A stretch of 58,513 nt of DNA from a bacterium (GTDB lineage: Bacteria > Myxococcota_A > Bradymonadia > Bradymonadales > Bradymonadaceae): the NCBI GenBank assembly GCA_030427705.1, contig JAUIBR010000043.1, positions 1 through 58,513 on the forward strand, written 5' to 3'. Under the pieces are notes generated by a model. That model saw only the letters and a list, made by a program, of their open reading frames with translations, did not search any database and was not told the origin of the DNA. The stretch's first letter is position 1; every line of letters starts with the position of its first letter. Made by a program: the position numbers and the translations under genes. This document shows positions 43,395 through 51,405 of this stretch, in pieces.

Positions 43395-44863
43395 AACACC
43401 TCCTTATTGTAATGATCACTGCGGTAGTTTCGTTGGTTGCGGCACCGGCGTTTGCATATCAGGTCTCGCAGCCAGGTTGCGGCGGTCTACGTTGGTCTCA
43501 AAACAACGTGCCTGTCGACTACTATGTAACGGCGTCCACCAACGACCAGTCCGCGGGCTGGAACATGCCGTTCACCACGGTGCAGCAAGTGATTCGAACG
43601 GCATTCGATTCATGGGAAGCACCTTGTTGTTCGGCATTCCGCGCTCGTGACCGAGGCACGACTCAGAGCGTTGCATGGCAGAGCGGGAACGACACCATTT
43701 TATCAGTGGTCAACGACCAATGGGACCAGTCATGGGGAAGCGTCAACAGTACGATCGGCATCACGTTGACCGTGTTCAATCCGCAAGCTTGCACGATCGG
43801 TAAGGCTCCGATCGTCTTCAACGGCGTGCGATTTACGTTCACAAACAACAACACTGGAACCGACCTGCAGACGATCGCGACCCACGAGATCGGGCACCTT
43901 CTTGGGTTGAACCATAGCTCGGTTTTCGAAGCTACGATGTATGAGGCGTATCAAGGCGGCACAATCGGTCGTTCGCTGCATGAAGACGATATTAACGGTG
44001 TCTGCTTCCTCTACAATCGCCCTTGCACCTGTGCCACGTCGAACGACTGCTTGGACGGGGACATCTGTCAGAACGGCGTTTGCGCGGACGTGCCGTGCAC
44101 GAACAGCTCGCAGTGTCAGGACGGACTTGAGTGCAATACCGCCAATGGTGAATGCCGCGTTCCTCCATGCCAGAATGATGGCGATTGTCCAGGTGGGTTC
44201 TTCTGCCGCACCGATGGAAGCTGTGCATCCCGTTGCCCGGTTTGTCGAGCTTGTAACCAAAACTCCGACTGCGGCAGCGATGGTGTGTGTCTGACCGACA
44301 TCAACAAATGCGTCACGTTCTGTCAGCAAGGCAACGTTTGCCCTGGTGACTCAGCATGTTTCAGCGTGCAAGGGTCTTCGGTCTGCCTGAACCCAAGCGC
44401 TGCCAATGGCGCAGGATTCTGCCCCAACGACTATGTCTGCGAAGACACCGGCCCGATTTTCGAGTGCACGTCAAACGTGGAGTGCGGGTCCGACCAACAG
44501 TGTGTGAACAATTTCTGTGAACCGCTCGATGACGCTTGCTTGAACGTGACGTGTCGAACGGATGCGATGTGTGTCGAAGGCGAATGCGTTCCGTTGAACA
44601 GCAACAACGCGAACAATGCAAACAACGTCAATAACGCTAACAACGTTAACAACGCCAACAACGCAAACAACGTTAACAATGTCGGAAACAACGACGTGAA
44701 CAACGGCGCGGCGAACAACGGCGGTGGTCCTGCTCCAGTCGTCATCATTCGAGACGACCCCGTCGAAGAAAGCTGCGCTACGGTGCCAACCTCGACACCT
44801 GCGGGTGCCGGTTGGGTCCTCGCGTTGATCGGACTTTTCTTCGGTGTGAGACGACGGCGCTAA
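43391..44863 (+). CDS. Matrixin-type metalloprotease with Cys modules and MYXO-CTERM-like tail
   Basis: 490 residues. A signal peptide ends at AFAYQ. The metzincin zinc motif THEIGHLLGLNHS (about residue 165) and a Met-turn candidate ATMYEAY are in order. After the catalytic domain come several Cys modules of the CxxxxDCxxGxxCxxGxC type (CATSNDCLDGDICQNGVC, and NDGDCPGGFFCRTDGSC). An Asn-rich linker of about 40 residues follows. The end is a Cys, a hydrophobic stretch (AGWVLALIGLFFGV) and RRRR, a MYXO-CTERM-like sorting signal for surface attachment. Probably a secreted or surface protease. The stop interlocks with that of the metallophosphoesterase gene. Confidence 0.88.
   Translation: MKHLLIVMITAVVSLVAAPAFAYQVSQPGCGGLRWSQNNVPVDYYVTASTNDQSAGWNMPFTTVQQVIRTAFDSWEAPCCSAFRARDRGTTQSVAWQSGNDTILSVVNDQWDQSWGSVNSTIGITLTVFNPQACTIGKAPIVFNGVRFTFTNNNTGTDLQTIATHEIGHLLGLNHSSVFEATMYEAYQGGTIGRSLHEDDINGVCFLYNRPCTCATSNDCLDGDICQNGVCADVPCTNSSQCQDGLECNTANGECRVPPCQNDGDCPGGFFCRTDGSCASRCPVCRACNQNSDCGSDGVCLTDINKCVTFCQQGNVCPGDSACFSVQGSSVCLNPSAANGAGFCPNDYVCEDTGPIFECTSNVECGSDQQCVNNFCEPLDDACLNVTCRTDAMCVEGECVPLNSNNANNANNVNNANNVNNANNANNVNNVGNNDVNNGAANNGGGPAPVVIIRDDPVEESCATVPTSTPAGAGWVLALIGLFFGVRRRR
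44598..44730 (+). repeat. AAC-rich repeat encoding the Asn linker
   Basis: Repeats of AACAACGC, AACAATGC and AACAACGTT in 9-18 bp steps encode NN-A/V units (NANNVNNANN). The linker separates the matrixin Cys modules from the sorting signal. Such tracts vary in length by slippage, so this may differ between strains. Confidence 0.75.
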
Positions 44864-45660
44864 GGTCGATGGGCCACGCCCATGGTCTCGTGAGACAACA
44901 ATTCAAGTTCTGGAATCGGCCCTGGTTGGAGTTCAAAAAAGGTGAGCTCAGGCAGGGCTCGAATTCTTCTTGGCCATGACGCCGAACCAATCCCTCTAGA
45001 AATGTACAAAATCGCATCCTCGAGTCGGTACGGCCCCGCGAAGAGCTTCGTCCCGAATCGCTCGGCGATCGCATTCGTGATGCGAGGAATATTGAACTGA
45101 AATCCATGGGTATGGCCGCTCAAAATGAGACCCGCCCCACGATCGGCACTCTCCCATGCGCCCGACGGGACATGATTGAGCACCAACTTGAACACACCAT
45201 CTGGGCTGCCGTCGAAGGCCTTCTCAGCGTCGGCGTTCTTCGTGACGTGGTCGTCTACCCCAACGACACAGATATCGTCACGGTCTTGAAACATCTGCCA
45301 TTCATTGCGCATCAAAGGCACGTCGTACTTCTCGAAAGCTTCGACTGAGATGTCCGTACCCGCCCAATGGTCATGGTTACCCAACACCGCAAACGTGGGG
45401 GTCTGGAACTTGGAAAACTCCTCAACGCATGGGAACAAATCGAGCTTTGAGTACCCCACATAGTCCCCGGTCAGCGCGACTAGATCGGGATTTTGCGCGT
45501 CGACAAACTCAACCAATTGGCGAAGGTGTCGCGGTTTCACCCAGCGGCCCATGTGCACATCCGTCACCTGAGCGATCTGGAAGCCGCTCAACGATTCGGC
45601 GATCGTTGGATGACGGAGTACGAATCGATTGACCTCTAGTTTTTTGAGCGGATTTATCAC
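44860..45660 (-). CDS. Calcineurin-like metallophosphoesterase (YkuE-like)
   Basis: 266 residues. All metal-binding blocks are present in order: VTDVHMGRW, LTGDYVGY, LGNHDHWAG, LVLNHVP and LSGHTHGFQFNIP. These match the family of YkuE/UDP-2,3-diacylglucosamine hydrolase-like phosphoesterases, usually envelope phospholipid or phosphodiester hydrolases. No signal peptide or membrane helix was seen. It is divergent from the XPB-like helicase and its stop overlaps the matrixin stop. The substrate cannot be told. Confidence 0.88.
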   Translation of the reverse strand: MINPLKKLEVNRFVLRHPTIAESLSGFQIAQVTDVHMGRWVKPRHLRQLVEFVDAQNPDLVALTGDYVGYSKLDLFPCVEEFSKFQTPTFAVLGNHDHWAGTDISVEAFEKYDVPLMRNEWQMFQDRDDICVVGVDDHVTKNADAEKAFDGSPDGVFKLVLNHVPSGAWESADRGAGLILSGHTHGFQFNIPRITNAIAERFGTKLFAGPYRLEDAILYISRGIGSASWPRRIRALPELTFFELQPGPIPELELLSHETMGVAHRP

Positions 45661-45818
45661 TTCGACTCTCGCATGCAGACTCCGTGTTGAGTGTAATCAC
45701 GCAGGAGTTCTTGCGAATCGGAAATTTCGCTCTCAGTTAAACGTTCACGTATGTCGTTGCTCAACTTGATTTGACAGCGATTTTCTGGAAAAACCCAGCC
45801 GGCTCAAGCGAGGCTGTT

Positions 45819-47501
45819 ATGTCGTTCGACCCATCGAACCCCCTGATCGTACAATCTGACCGCACTGTGTTGCTGGAAACGGCAAACGAACAATTCGACA
45901 AAGCGCGAGACTCTTTGGCGATGTTCGCGGAGCTGGTCAAGTCCCCGGAACACATCCACACGTACCGTATTACGCCACTGTCTTTGTGGAATGCGGCGGC
46001 GTTGGGTCAGCAACCCGAGGACATCAAGGCTGAACTGGAATCGATGTCCAAGTATCCAGTCCCGTCCAACTTGATGGTCGATATCGACGACTTCATGTCG
46101 CGCTACGGCCGGATCAAACTCATCGCGTCGGGAGACGACCTGTATCTGACCAGCGAAGACGAACCTCTGCTGGAAGAGATCAGCCGCAATCGCTTGGTCG
46201 AGCCACACCTCGCCAGCGACATCGAGGCGGGTCATATCAAGGTCAAGAAGGGCGAACGTGGATTCGTAAAACACGCGTTGATCCGCGTAGGCTTTCCTGT
46301 GGAAGACCTCGCCGGTTACACACCTGGCGAGCCGTTGGAGCTAGATTTGCGCTCCCCAACATTGGAAGGCAACGAATTCGGTCTTCGTCACTATCAGCAG
46401 GAAGCTGTGTCTGCGTTTTGGGCTGGTGGAAGCGAGCGTGGCGGAAGCGGAACGATCGTCCTCCCATGTGGTGCCGGTAAGACTATCGTCGGTATCGGCG
46501 CGATGAACGCGACCCAAAGCCACACGCTGATCCTCACGACCAACACGACCGCGCTTCGGCAGTGGCGAGACGAGATTCTCGACAAAACCGACCTGGACCC
46601 GGAAGACGTTGGTGAATATTCGGGTGAGCGCAAAGAGATCAAGCCGGTCACTCTGACGACCTATCAGATTCTCACGTATCGAAAGTCGAAGAAGGACGAG
46701 TTCACGCACTTCCACGTCTTCAACGACGCGGATTGGGGCCTGATTATCTACGATGAAGTCCACCTACTTCCCGCACCGGTTTTCCGAGCTGTGGCGAATC
46801 TTCAAAGCCGCCGTCGACTCGGGCTGACGGCGACTCTGGTTCGTGAAGACGGCAAGGAAGAAGAGGTGTTCAGCCTCATCGGCCCGAAGAAATACGACGT
46901 GCCATGGCGTGTGCTTGAAAAACAAGGATTCATCGCTACCGCTGAATGCACCGAGATTCGTGTGCCGTTCAAAGATGATGACCTACGGCTCGAGTACGCG
47001 GTCGCAGAACCGCGACAGAAGTACCGGATCGCGGCAACCAATCCTGCGAAACTCGATGTCATGGAAGACATTCTCAAGGAACACGAAGGCGAGCAGATTC
47101 TGATCATTGGTCAATATCTCGACCAACTTGACCAGATTTCGGAACGCACTGGAGCGCCGCTGATTACAGGCCAAACGCCCCAAAAAGCCCGTGAGGTCCT
47201 CTACGATCAGTTCCGAACTGGTGAAGTGCCGGTTCTGGTAGTCAGCAAAGTTGCCAATTTCGCGGTCGACCTCCCCGATGCGAGCGTTGCGATTCAGGTG
47301 TCCGGGACATTTGGCAGCCGCCAAGAAGAGGCCCAGCGCCTCGGTCGAGTTTTGCGACCCAAGAAGAACAGCAGTAATGAAGCGAACTTCTATAGCTTGG
47401 TGACGCGAGATTCGACCGAGCAGGAATTCGCGAACAAACGGCAGCTGTTCCTCACCGAACAAGGCTACCGCTACACGATCGAGTCGATAGACCATCCCTG
47501 A
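45819..47501 (+). CDS. XPB/Ssl2-like superfamily 2 DNA helicase
   Basis: 560 residues from the ATG at 45819 (CGAGG 5 bases upstream). After an N-terminal domain (to about residue 195) come the SF2 motifs: Walker A VLPCGAGKTIVG (about residue 216), DEVH (about 310) with IIYDEVHLLPAP, LGLTATLVREDG (motif III region) and QEEAQRLGRVLRPK (motif VI, about 505). LRHYQQEAV is the Q-motif-like entry. This is the archaeal/bacterial XPB type, a 3'-5' helicase in nucleotide excision repair in eukaryotes and linked to the nuclease Bax1 in archaea. No Bax1 or XPD homologue is adjacent here. Confidence 0.92.
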   Translation: MSFDPSNPLIVQSDRTVLLETANEQFDKARDSLAMFAELVKSPEHIHTYRITPLSLWNAAALGQQPEDIKAELESMSKYPVPSNLMVDIDDFMSRYGRIKLIASGDDLYLTSEDEPLLEEISRNRLVEPHLASDIEAGHIKVKKGERGFVKHALIRVGFPVEDLAGYTPGEPLELDLRSPTLEGNEFGLRHYQQEAVSAFWAGGSERGGSGTIVLPCGAGKTIVGIGAMNATQSHTLILTTNTTALRQWRDEILDKTDLDPEDVGEYSGERKEIKPVTLTTYQILTYRKSKKDEFTHFHVFNDADWGLIIYDEVHLLPAPVFRAVANLQSRRRLGLTATLVREDGKEEEVFSLIGPKKYDVPWRVLEKQGFIATAECTEIRVPFKDDDLRLEYAVAEPRQKYRIAATNPAKLDVMEDILKEHEGEQILIIGQYLDQLDQISERTGAPLITGQTPQKAREVLYDQFRTGEVPVLVVSKVANFAVDLPDASVAIQVSGTFGSRQEEAQRLGRVLRPKKNSSNEANFYSLVTRDSTEQEFANKRQLFLTEQGYRYTIESIDHP

Positions 47502-47553
47502 TATTCCTAGACACATTCAGGCTCTCGCCCGACAGGTATTTGGCGACGTTCCG

Positions 47554-48324
47554 GTGACCCGAGTAGATTGGGGCCTGAGCGCCGATCTCTGGCGTGTGGG
47601 CGGCGAGTCACCGATCGGGGTTATCAAGCAAAACCGAGGGTTCGCTTCGCTTGTGACAAACGAGCTTGCGGCCCTGCAAATGCTGCACGAGCGCGGTTTC
47701 CCTGCTCCACGTGTTTTAGGTCAAACAGAGTCAGCGTTCGCAATGGAATGGATGGGAGCTGGCGAGGGTCCTGCGGAGTTTTCGGAGCCCTGGCTCGAGC
47801 CTATGGCCGATCTCGTCGCAACATTACATTCGATCGACGCGCAGCATGCGCCACTGAAACTTGCTGGTGATCCGCTGCCTCTGGCCGAAAGGCTAGATAA
47901 GATCGCCACAAAAGCGTTGAAGAAACTGGATGGAACACCCCACTTCGACCTCGCGCAAAGCCGGCTCGAAACGCTTCGATGGGACGAGCTGGCTCCGTTT
48001 CCCAAGCAAATGACACACCGTGACCTGCGTGCCCCGAACTTCGTTTTGGGCACAGACGGTCTACCGATTGGGCTACTCGACTTTGAGCACGCCGCAGCGA
48101 CCGATCCAGCGTGGGACTTCGCCAAACTGATGGATTGGACCTTGCCAGCATCGAGTGTTGAGCCGTTTCTGGCGTGTTATGCGAGGCATCGTGCTGCGCC
48201 AAATACGCAGAGAATCAATGCGTTCCGGTGTTTCGAGGCCATCACACAGTTGAGCTACTTCCACGATCGAAATGCTGCCTACCGTGACCACGCGGTCGAA
48301 ATCTTGGAATCGATGTCGATGTAG
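47554..48324 (+). CDS. APH-fold phosphotransferase
   Basis: 256 residues from a GTG. The kinase-like phosphotransferase motifs are THRDLRAPNFVL (Brenner's motif) and GLLDFEHAAATDPAWDFAKL (metal-binding Asp). It is like aminoglycoside/choline/fructosamine kinases, but no substrate is suggested. The reading frame stays open upstream to base 47491, and the extra codons (IPRHIQALARQVFGDVP) look like protein, so the true start may be a rare ATT at 47503 or the GTG. No Shine-Dalgarno is seen before the GTG. It follows the helicase gene closely and may be coexpressed. Confidence 0.7.
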   Translation: MTRVDWGLSADLWRVGGESPIGVIKQNRGFASLVTNELAALQMLHERGFPAPRVLGQTESAFAMEWMGAGEGPAEFSEPWLEPMADLVATLHSIDAQHAPLKLAGDPLPLAERLDKIATKALKKLDGTPHFDLAQSRLETLRWDELAPFPKQMTHRDLRAPNFVLGTDGLPIGLLDFEHAAATDPAWDFAKLMDWTLPASSVEPFLACYARHRAAPNTQRINAFRCFEAITQLSYFHDRNAAYRDHAVEILESMSM

Positions 48325-48328
48325 GTGC

Positions 48329-48385
48329 GTTTCCCTACGGGGTTCTTGAACATGTCGCGGGTTCACGTCATCATGTAAGGGAAAC
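48329..48385 (+). other. Nested inverted repeats between APH and kinase genes
   Basis: GTTTCCCT (48329-48336) pairs with AGGGAAAC (48378-48385), and inside it TGAAC pairs with GTTCA. The RNA would form a stem with an inner hairpin, without a T run, so an intrinsic terminator is unlikely. It fills the 91-bp gap before the kinase start and may be an operator or a leader structure. Confidence 0.35.
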
Positions 48386-48415
48386 ATCATTCACCCTTTT
48401 GTCAGGCGTTGTTAG

Positions 48416-49729
48416 ATGTCAACGGACGCCACTCCAACCAATGAAACCGTGGATTCGCCACCACTTATGCTGGCGTCTGGGGTCGTGCTGAATGACCGAT
48501 GGCGGATGCATCGGTGTTTAGCGTCTGGAGGCTACGGCGACGTTTGGTCCGCTCAAGACCTTGACGAAAACGAGAAAGAAGTCGCAATCAAGATTCTGCG
48601 CACTGACGCCGGAAACAACGACCCAAGCGCCCTCGCCCGAATGCGGCAAGAGGCCGAAATACTTGTCCGGCTCGACCATCCGAACATTGTGCGGGTCTAC
48701 GGAATCTACGAGAGCTCATACGGTGAATTCTTGGTCATGGAGCTTCTGCAAGGGTTGGCGTTGGACCAGTCCATCGTGAAGGAAGGACCTGCTTCTGGTG
48801 AACGCGCATTCGCAGTGACGGTCCAACTCTTGGGTGCCTTGGGCGCGGCCCACGACCAGAAAATTCTTCATCGCGATATCAAGCCCGAGAACATCATCCT
48901 GATGCCGACCGAAAACGGTGAGCAGGCGAAGTTGCTCGACTTCGGCATTGCGAAAGCACAATCGCCATTCGGTGGCGAGGACGAGTCTGGTGTCACTTTG
49001 GTTCAGACGCGCGCGGGCGGTTTCATGGGAACGCCACGATACACCGCGCCTGAGCAAGCTGTAGGCGATCCGATCGGTCCAAGTGCTGACCTGTTTGCGT
49101 TGGGCTTGGTCATCGCTGAGTGGCTAACCGGGAAGATGCGGATGGACGGCGAACGACACGCTGATCTCATGTCGCAGCTGCTCAGCCCAGACCCCGTCGA
49201 TATCTCAGACACGCCTGAGCGGTGGCACAAATGGTTGGCCAAGATGGTCGCGAAGGAGCCCACGCAACGCTTTCAAAATGCGGCAGAGGCCATCCAAGCA
49301 TTTGATGACTGGGTGATCAATGCGACGAAGCGACCCGACTTCCTGGACGATGGCTATTTCCATGGCGGTGGCGAAAGCCAAGCCAGTGCATTTGCAGATT
49401 CGCTCAACGGAGGGCCGCTTGAACTCGACCTCGATCGCGTTCGGCAAATGGAGGAGCCCGCGCCAACCCCGCCCGCTCCATCGACTGGTCCGCTTGCAAC
49501 GCCACCACCAGGCCCTGCACCGGCGGCGCCTAGACAGCGCCCGGCGAGCCTACAGCGCCCCAACCGTCGACCGCATTCAACCCAAGATGTCGGTCGTGGA
49601 AATCAACAGGAGAGCAATTGGCCCGAAATGGCACTCGCCACGGCGGCCTTTATCTGTGCGATCATCGTTGCATACTGGGTGTTTCGGTATCTGGACCGGC
49701 TCGGAATTCTTCCCACGGGCATTCCATGA
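48416..49729 (+). CDS. Transmembrane Ser/Thr protein kinase
   Basis: 437 residues. Complete Hanks motifs: LASGGYGDVWSA, EVAIKIL, ILHRDIKPENIIL, LLDFGIAKA and GTPRYTAPEQA, so it should be active. A Pro/Ala-rich linker (PAPTPPAPSTGPLATPPPG) follows, and the last part is one membrane helix (EMALATAAFICAIIVAYWVF). It has a tail-anchored layout with the kinase in the cytoplasm and no extracellular sensor. The stop overlaps the rimK start (ATGA), so the kinase and the S6 modification enzyme are made together. Confidence 0.92.
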   Translation: MSTDATPTNETVDSPPLMLASGVVLNDRWRMHRCLASGGYGDVWSAQDLDENEKEVAIKILRTDAGNNDPSALARMRQEAEILVRLDHPNIVRVYGIYESSYGEFLVMELLQGLALDQSIVKEGPASGERAFAVTVQLLGALGAAHDQKILHRDIKPENIILMPTENGEQAKLLDFGIAKAQSPFGGEDESGVTLVQTRAGGFMGTPRYTAPEQAVGDPIGPSADLFALGLVIAEWLTGKMRMDGERHADLMSQLLSPDPVDISDTPERWHKWLAKMVAKEPTQRFQNAAEAIQAFDDWVINATKRPDFLDDGYFHGGGESQASAFADSLNGGPLELDLDRVRQMEEPAPTPPAPSTGPLATPPPGPAPAAPRQRPASLQRPNRRPHSTQDVGRGNQQESNWPEMALATAAFICAIIVAYWVFRYLDRLGILPTGIP

Positions 49730-50655
49730 AGATTGCGCTGCTATCACGTGGAAGAACGCTCTACAGCACTCGCCGAATTGCGGACGCTGCCAGACGACGC
49801 CGACATGAGGTTAGGGTCATTGACCCATACCGGTGTAGTTTCGGCATCCTCTATGACGAGCTCGCCATTTACTACGAAGGACGGCTTCTCCAAGGGTTTG
49901 ACTGCATCATTCCCCGTATCGGTGCGTCGTCTCTGGCCCATAGCGTCGGGATGCTCCGTCAGTTCGAATTGAGCGGTGTACCGTGTCTGAACTCGTCCGA
50001 GTCAATCTGCACGTCCAAGGACAAGTTTCACGCCCATCAAGCTCTGGCCGCGGGTGGCGTGCGGGTTCCACATACGTTGACCACGCGCGACCCCAACCAG
50101 ATCCCGGCACTCATCAAAGAGCTAGGTGGACCGCCCATCATCATCAAGGTTCTGAAAGGCACGCAGGGATTAGGCGTGGTGGTTGCTGACACAGTCGCGT
50201 CAGCCATGTCGATGATCCAAGCGATGTGGAGCCTCAATCAAGAGATCGCCGTCCAAGAGTACATCGCTGAGGCGAACGGATCGGATGTCCGCGTCTTTAT
50301 CGTTGGCGGCGAGATTATCGGAGCGATGCGTCGTCAGGCGCCTGTGAATGACTTCCGATCAAACCTGCATCGGGGCGGAACATCTTCGACCGTCAACCTC
50401 ACCGACGAACTGCGAACGTCCGCATTACGTGCCGCCGAGATCCTGGATTTGGATATTGCGGGAATCGATATCTTGGAGAGCTCTCGCGGGCCACTCGTCT
50501 TGGAGGCAAACGCCTCGCCGGGTCTACAGGGGATCGAGGCAACGACCAACGTAGACGTTGCCAAAGCAATCATCCGATTCGCAGAAGTCCGCGGACGAGA
50601 GTTCAGCGAATCTCAGAAACATGCTGCTCCCAGTCCTGACCATCGAAAGGTGTGA
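49726..50655 (+). CDS. rimK: Ribosomal protein S6 glutamate ligase (RimK-like ATP-grasp)
   Basis: 309 residues from the ATG that overlaps the kinase stop. It follows E. coli RimK closely: MKIALLSRGRTLYSTRRI, IIPRIGASSLAH, LRQFELSGVPCLNSSESI, the ATP-grasp core IIIKVLKGTQGLGVVVAD, VQEYIAEANGSDVRVFIVG, NDFRSNLHRGG and VLEANASPGLQGIEATTNVD. RimK adds Glu residues to the C-terminus of S6. Its coupling to a Ser/Thr kinase gene is unusual and may mean regulation by phosphorylation, although the sequence does not prove this. Confidence 0.92.
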   Translation: MKIALLSRGRTLYSTRRIADAARRRRHEVRVIDPYRCSFGILYDELAIYYEGRLLQGFDCIIPRIGASSLAHSVGMLRQFELSGVPCLNSSESICTSKDKFHAHQALAAGGVRVPHTLTTRDPNQIPALIKELGGPPIIIKVLKGTQGLGVVVADTVASAMSMIQAMWSLNQEIAVQEYIAEANGSDVRVFIVGGEIIGAMRRQAPVNDFRSNLHRGGTSSTVNLTDELRTSALRAAEILDLDIAGIDILESSRGPLVLEANASPGLQGIEATTNVDVAKAIIRFAEVRGREFSESQKHAAPSPDHRKV

Positions 50656-50686
50656 TCTCCCACCCGCTGTCTTCGAACCCATCCAC

Positions 50687-51250
50687 ATGTATTACCTACT
50701 CATTCTAGCTGCATTCGCCCTGTGGGGATGTCACGAACCGCCAACACCTCCAAGCGCAGGCGATATCGCCCAGATAACCGAGGGCCAACCAGAACTGTTC
50801 GTCGTCTCGGAGAGTCCACGTCGGGTTACGCTGCAGGGGCTCGAAGATTTCTACCTCGGGATGTCTGAGGAAGATGCCATGGCGCAGATTAAAAAGTTCT
50901 GCAAACGCCCGGTCGAGTTGAAGGGCGGCGTCGGACGCGAACAATCGGAGTTTCGGGGCTGTCTGACGCCTGAGCACGACGAGCTCTATGCGTTCCGCAT
51001 TGGGTTTAACAAAACGGTGTCGAATCGTGTGTTTACGCTCGAGGTCAAACGTCGCCCGACCGATCTGAAGGTCGTCCGAGCCAGATTTTACGAGCGATTC
51101 GGGGATGTGAAGGTCGACCTGCCCAAACGCGGGACGCTGCGGATGGAGACCGCTGAATTCAACCTATTCTCCGACATTGATGACGGCAAAACCGGCCCCA
51201 CCCATATTTTATTGGGTCTGACGGATGCCGAAGTTTCGAAGCTCAAATAG
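50687..51250 (+). CDS. Small lipoprotein of unknown function
   Basis: 187 residues from the ATG at 50687, which opens a signal with the lipobox ALWGC; the frame upstream overlaps rimK in a different frame and has no signal. The mature protein has a motif QGLEDFYLGMSEEDAMAQIKKF and two Cys (KKFCKRP, FRGCLTP) that may form a disulphide. LGMSEEDAM resembles the start of SmpA/OmlA-like or BamE-type folds. It follows rimK by 31 bp. Confidence 0.65.
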   Translation: MYYLLILAAFALWGCHEPPTPPSAGDIAQITEGQPELFVVSESPRRVTLQGLEDFYLGMSEEDAMAQIKKFCKRPVELKGGVGREQSEFRGCLTPEHDELYAFRIGFNKTVSNRVFTLEVKRRPTDLKVVRARFYERFGDVKVDLPKRGTLRMETAEFNLFSDIDDGKTGPTHILLGLTDAEVSKLK

Positions 51251-51315
51251 CGCAAATATTGGGCATGTTATTGAGGAAGTCGCTGATGCGTGTGTCCGTT
51301 GGGCGTGCGCAAAGC

Positions 51316-51344
51316 TTGACCCCCTATTGGTACCGTGATACTCC
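51316..51344 (+). promoter_or_regulatory. Predicted promoter of the receiver-domain gene
   Basis: TTGACC (51316-51321), a 17-bp spacer and TACTCC (51339-51344), in the 155-bp gap after the lipoprotein gene and about 60 bp before the ATG at 51406. Confidence 0.5.
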
Positions 51345-51405
51345 GGTTGTAGAGCTACACTAAAGGCTGAGCAACACGCTCTTTGTCGAGTTTGAAGGAG
51401 TTTTC

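Noticed and set aside
44062-44748. Antisense frames across the matrixin Cys and Asn regions
   Set aside because: They are low-complexity Leu/Phe- or Arg-rich shadows of the Asn and Cys codons.
47641-47656. GGTTCGCTTCGCT resembling an array unit inside the APH-fold gene
   Set aside because: Only 13 bases match, it is in coding sequence where it encodes GFASL, and the CTCACC half is missing. Probably chance.
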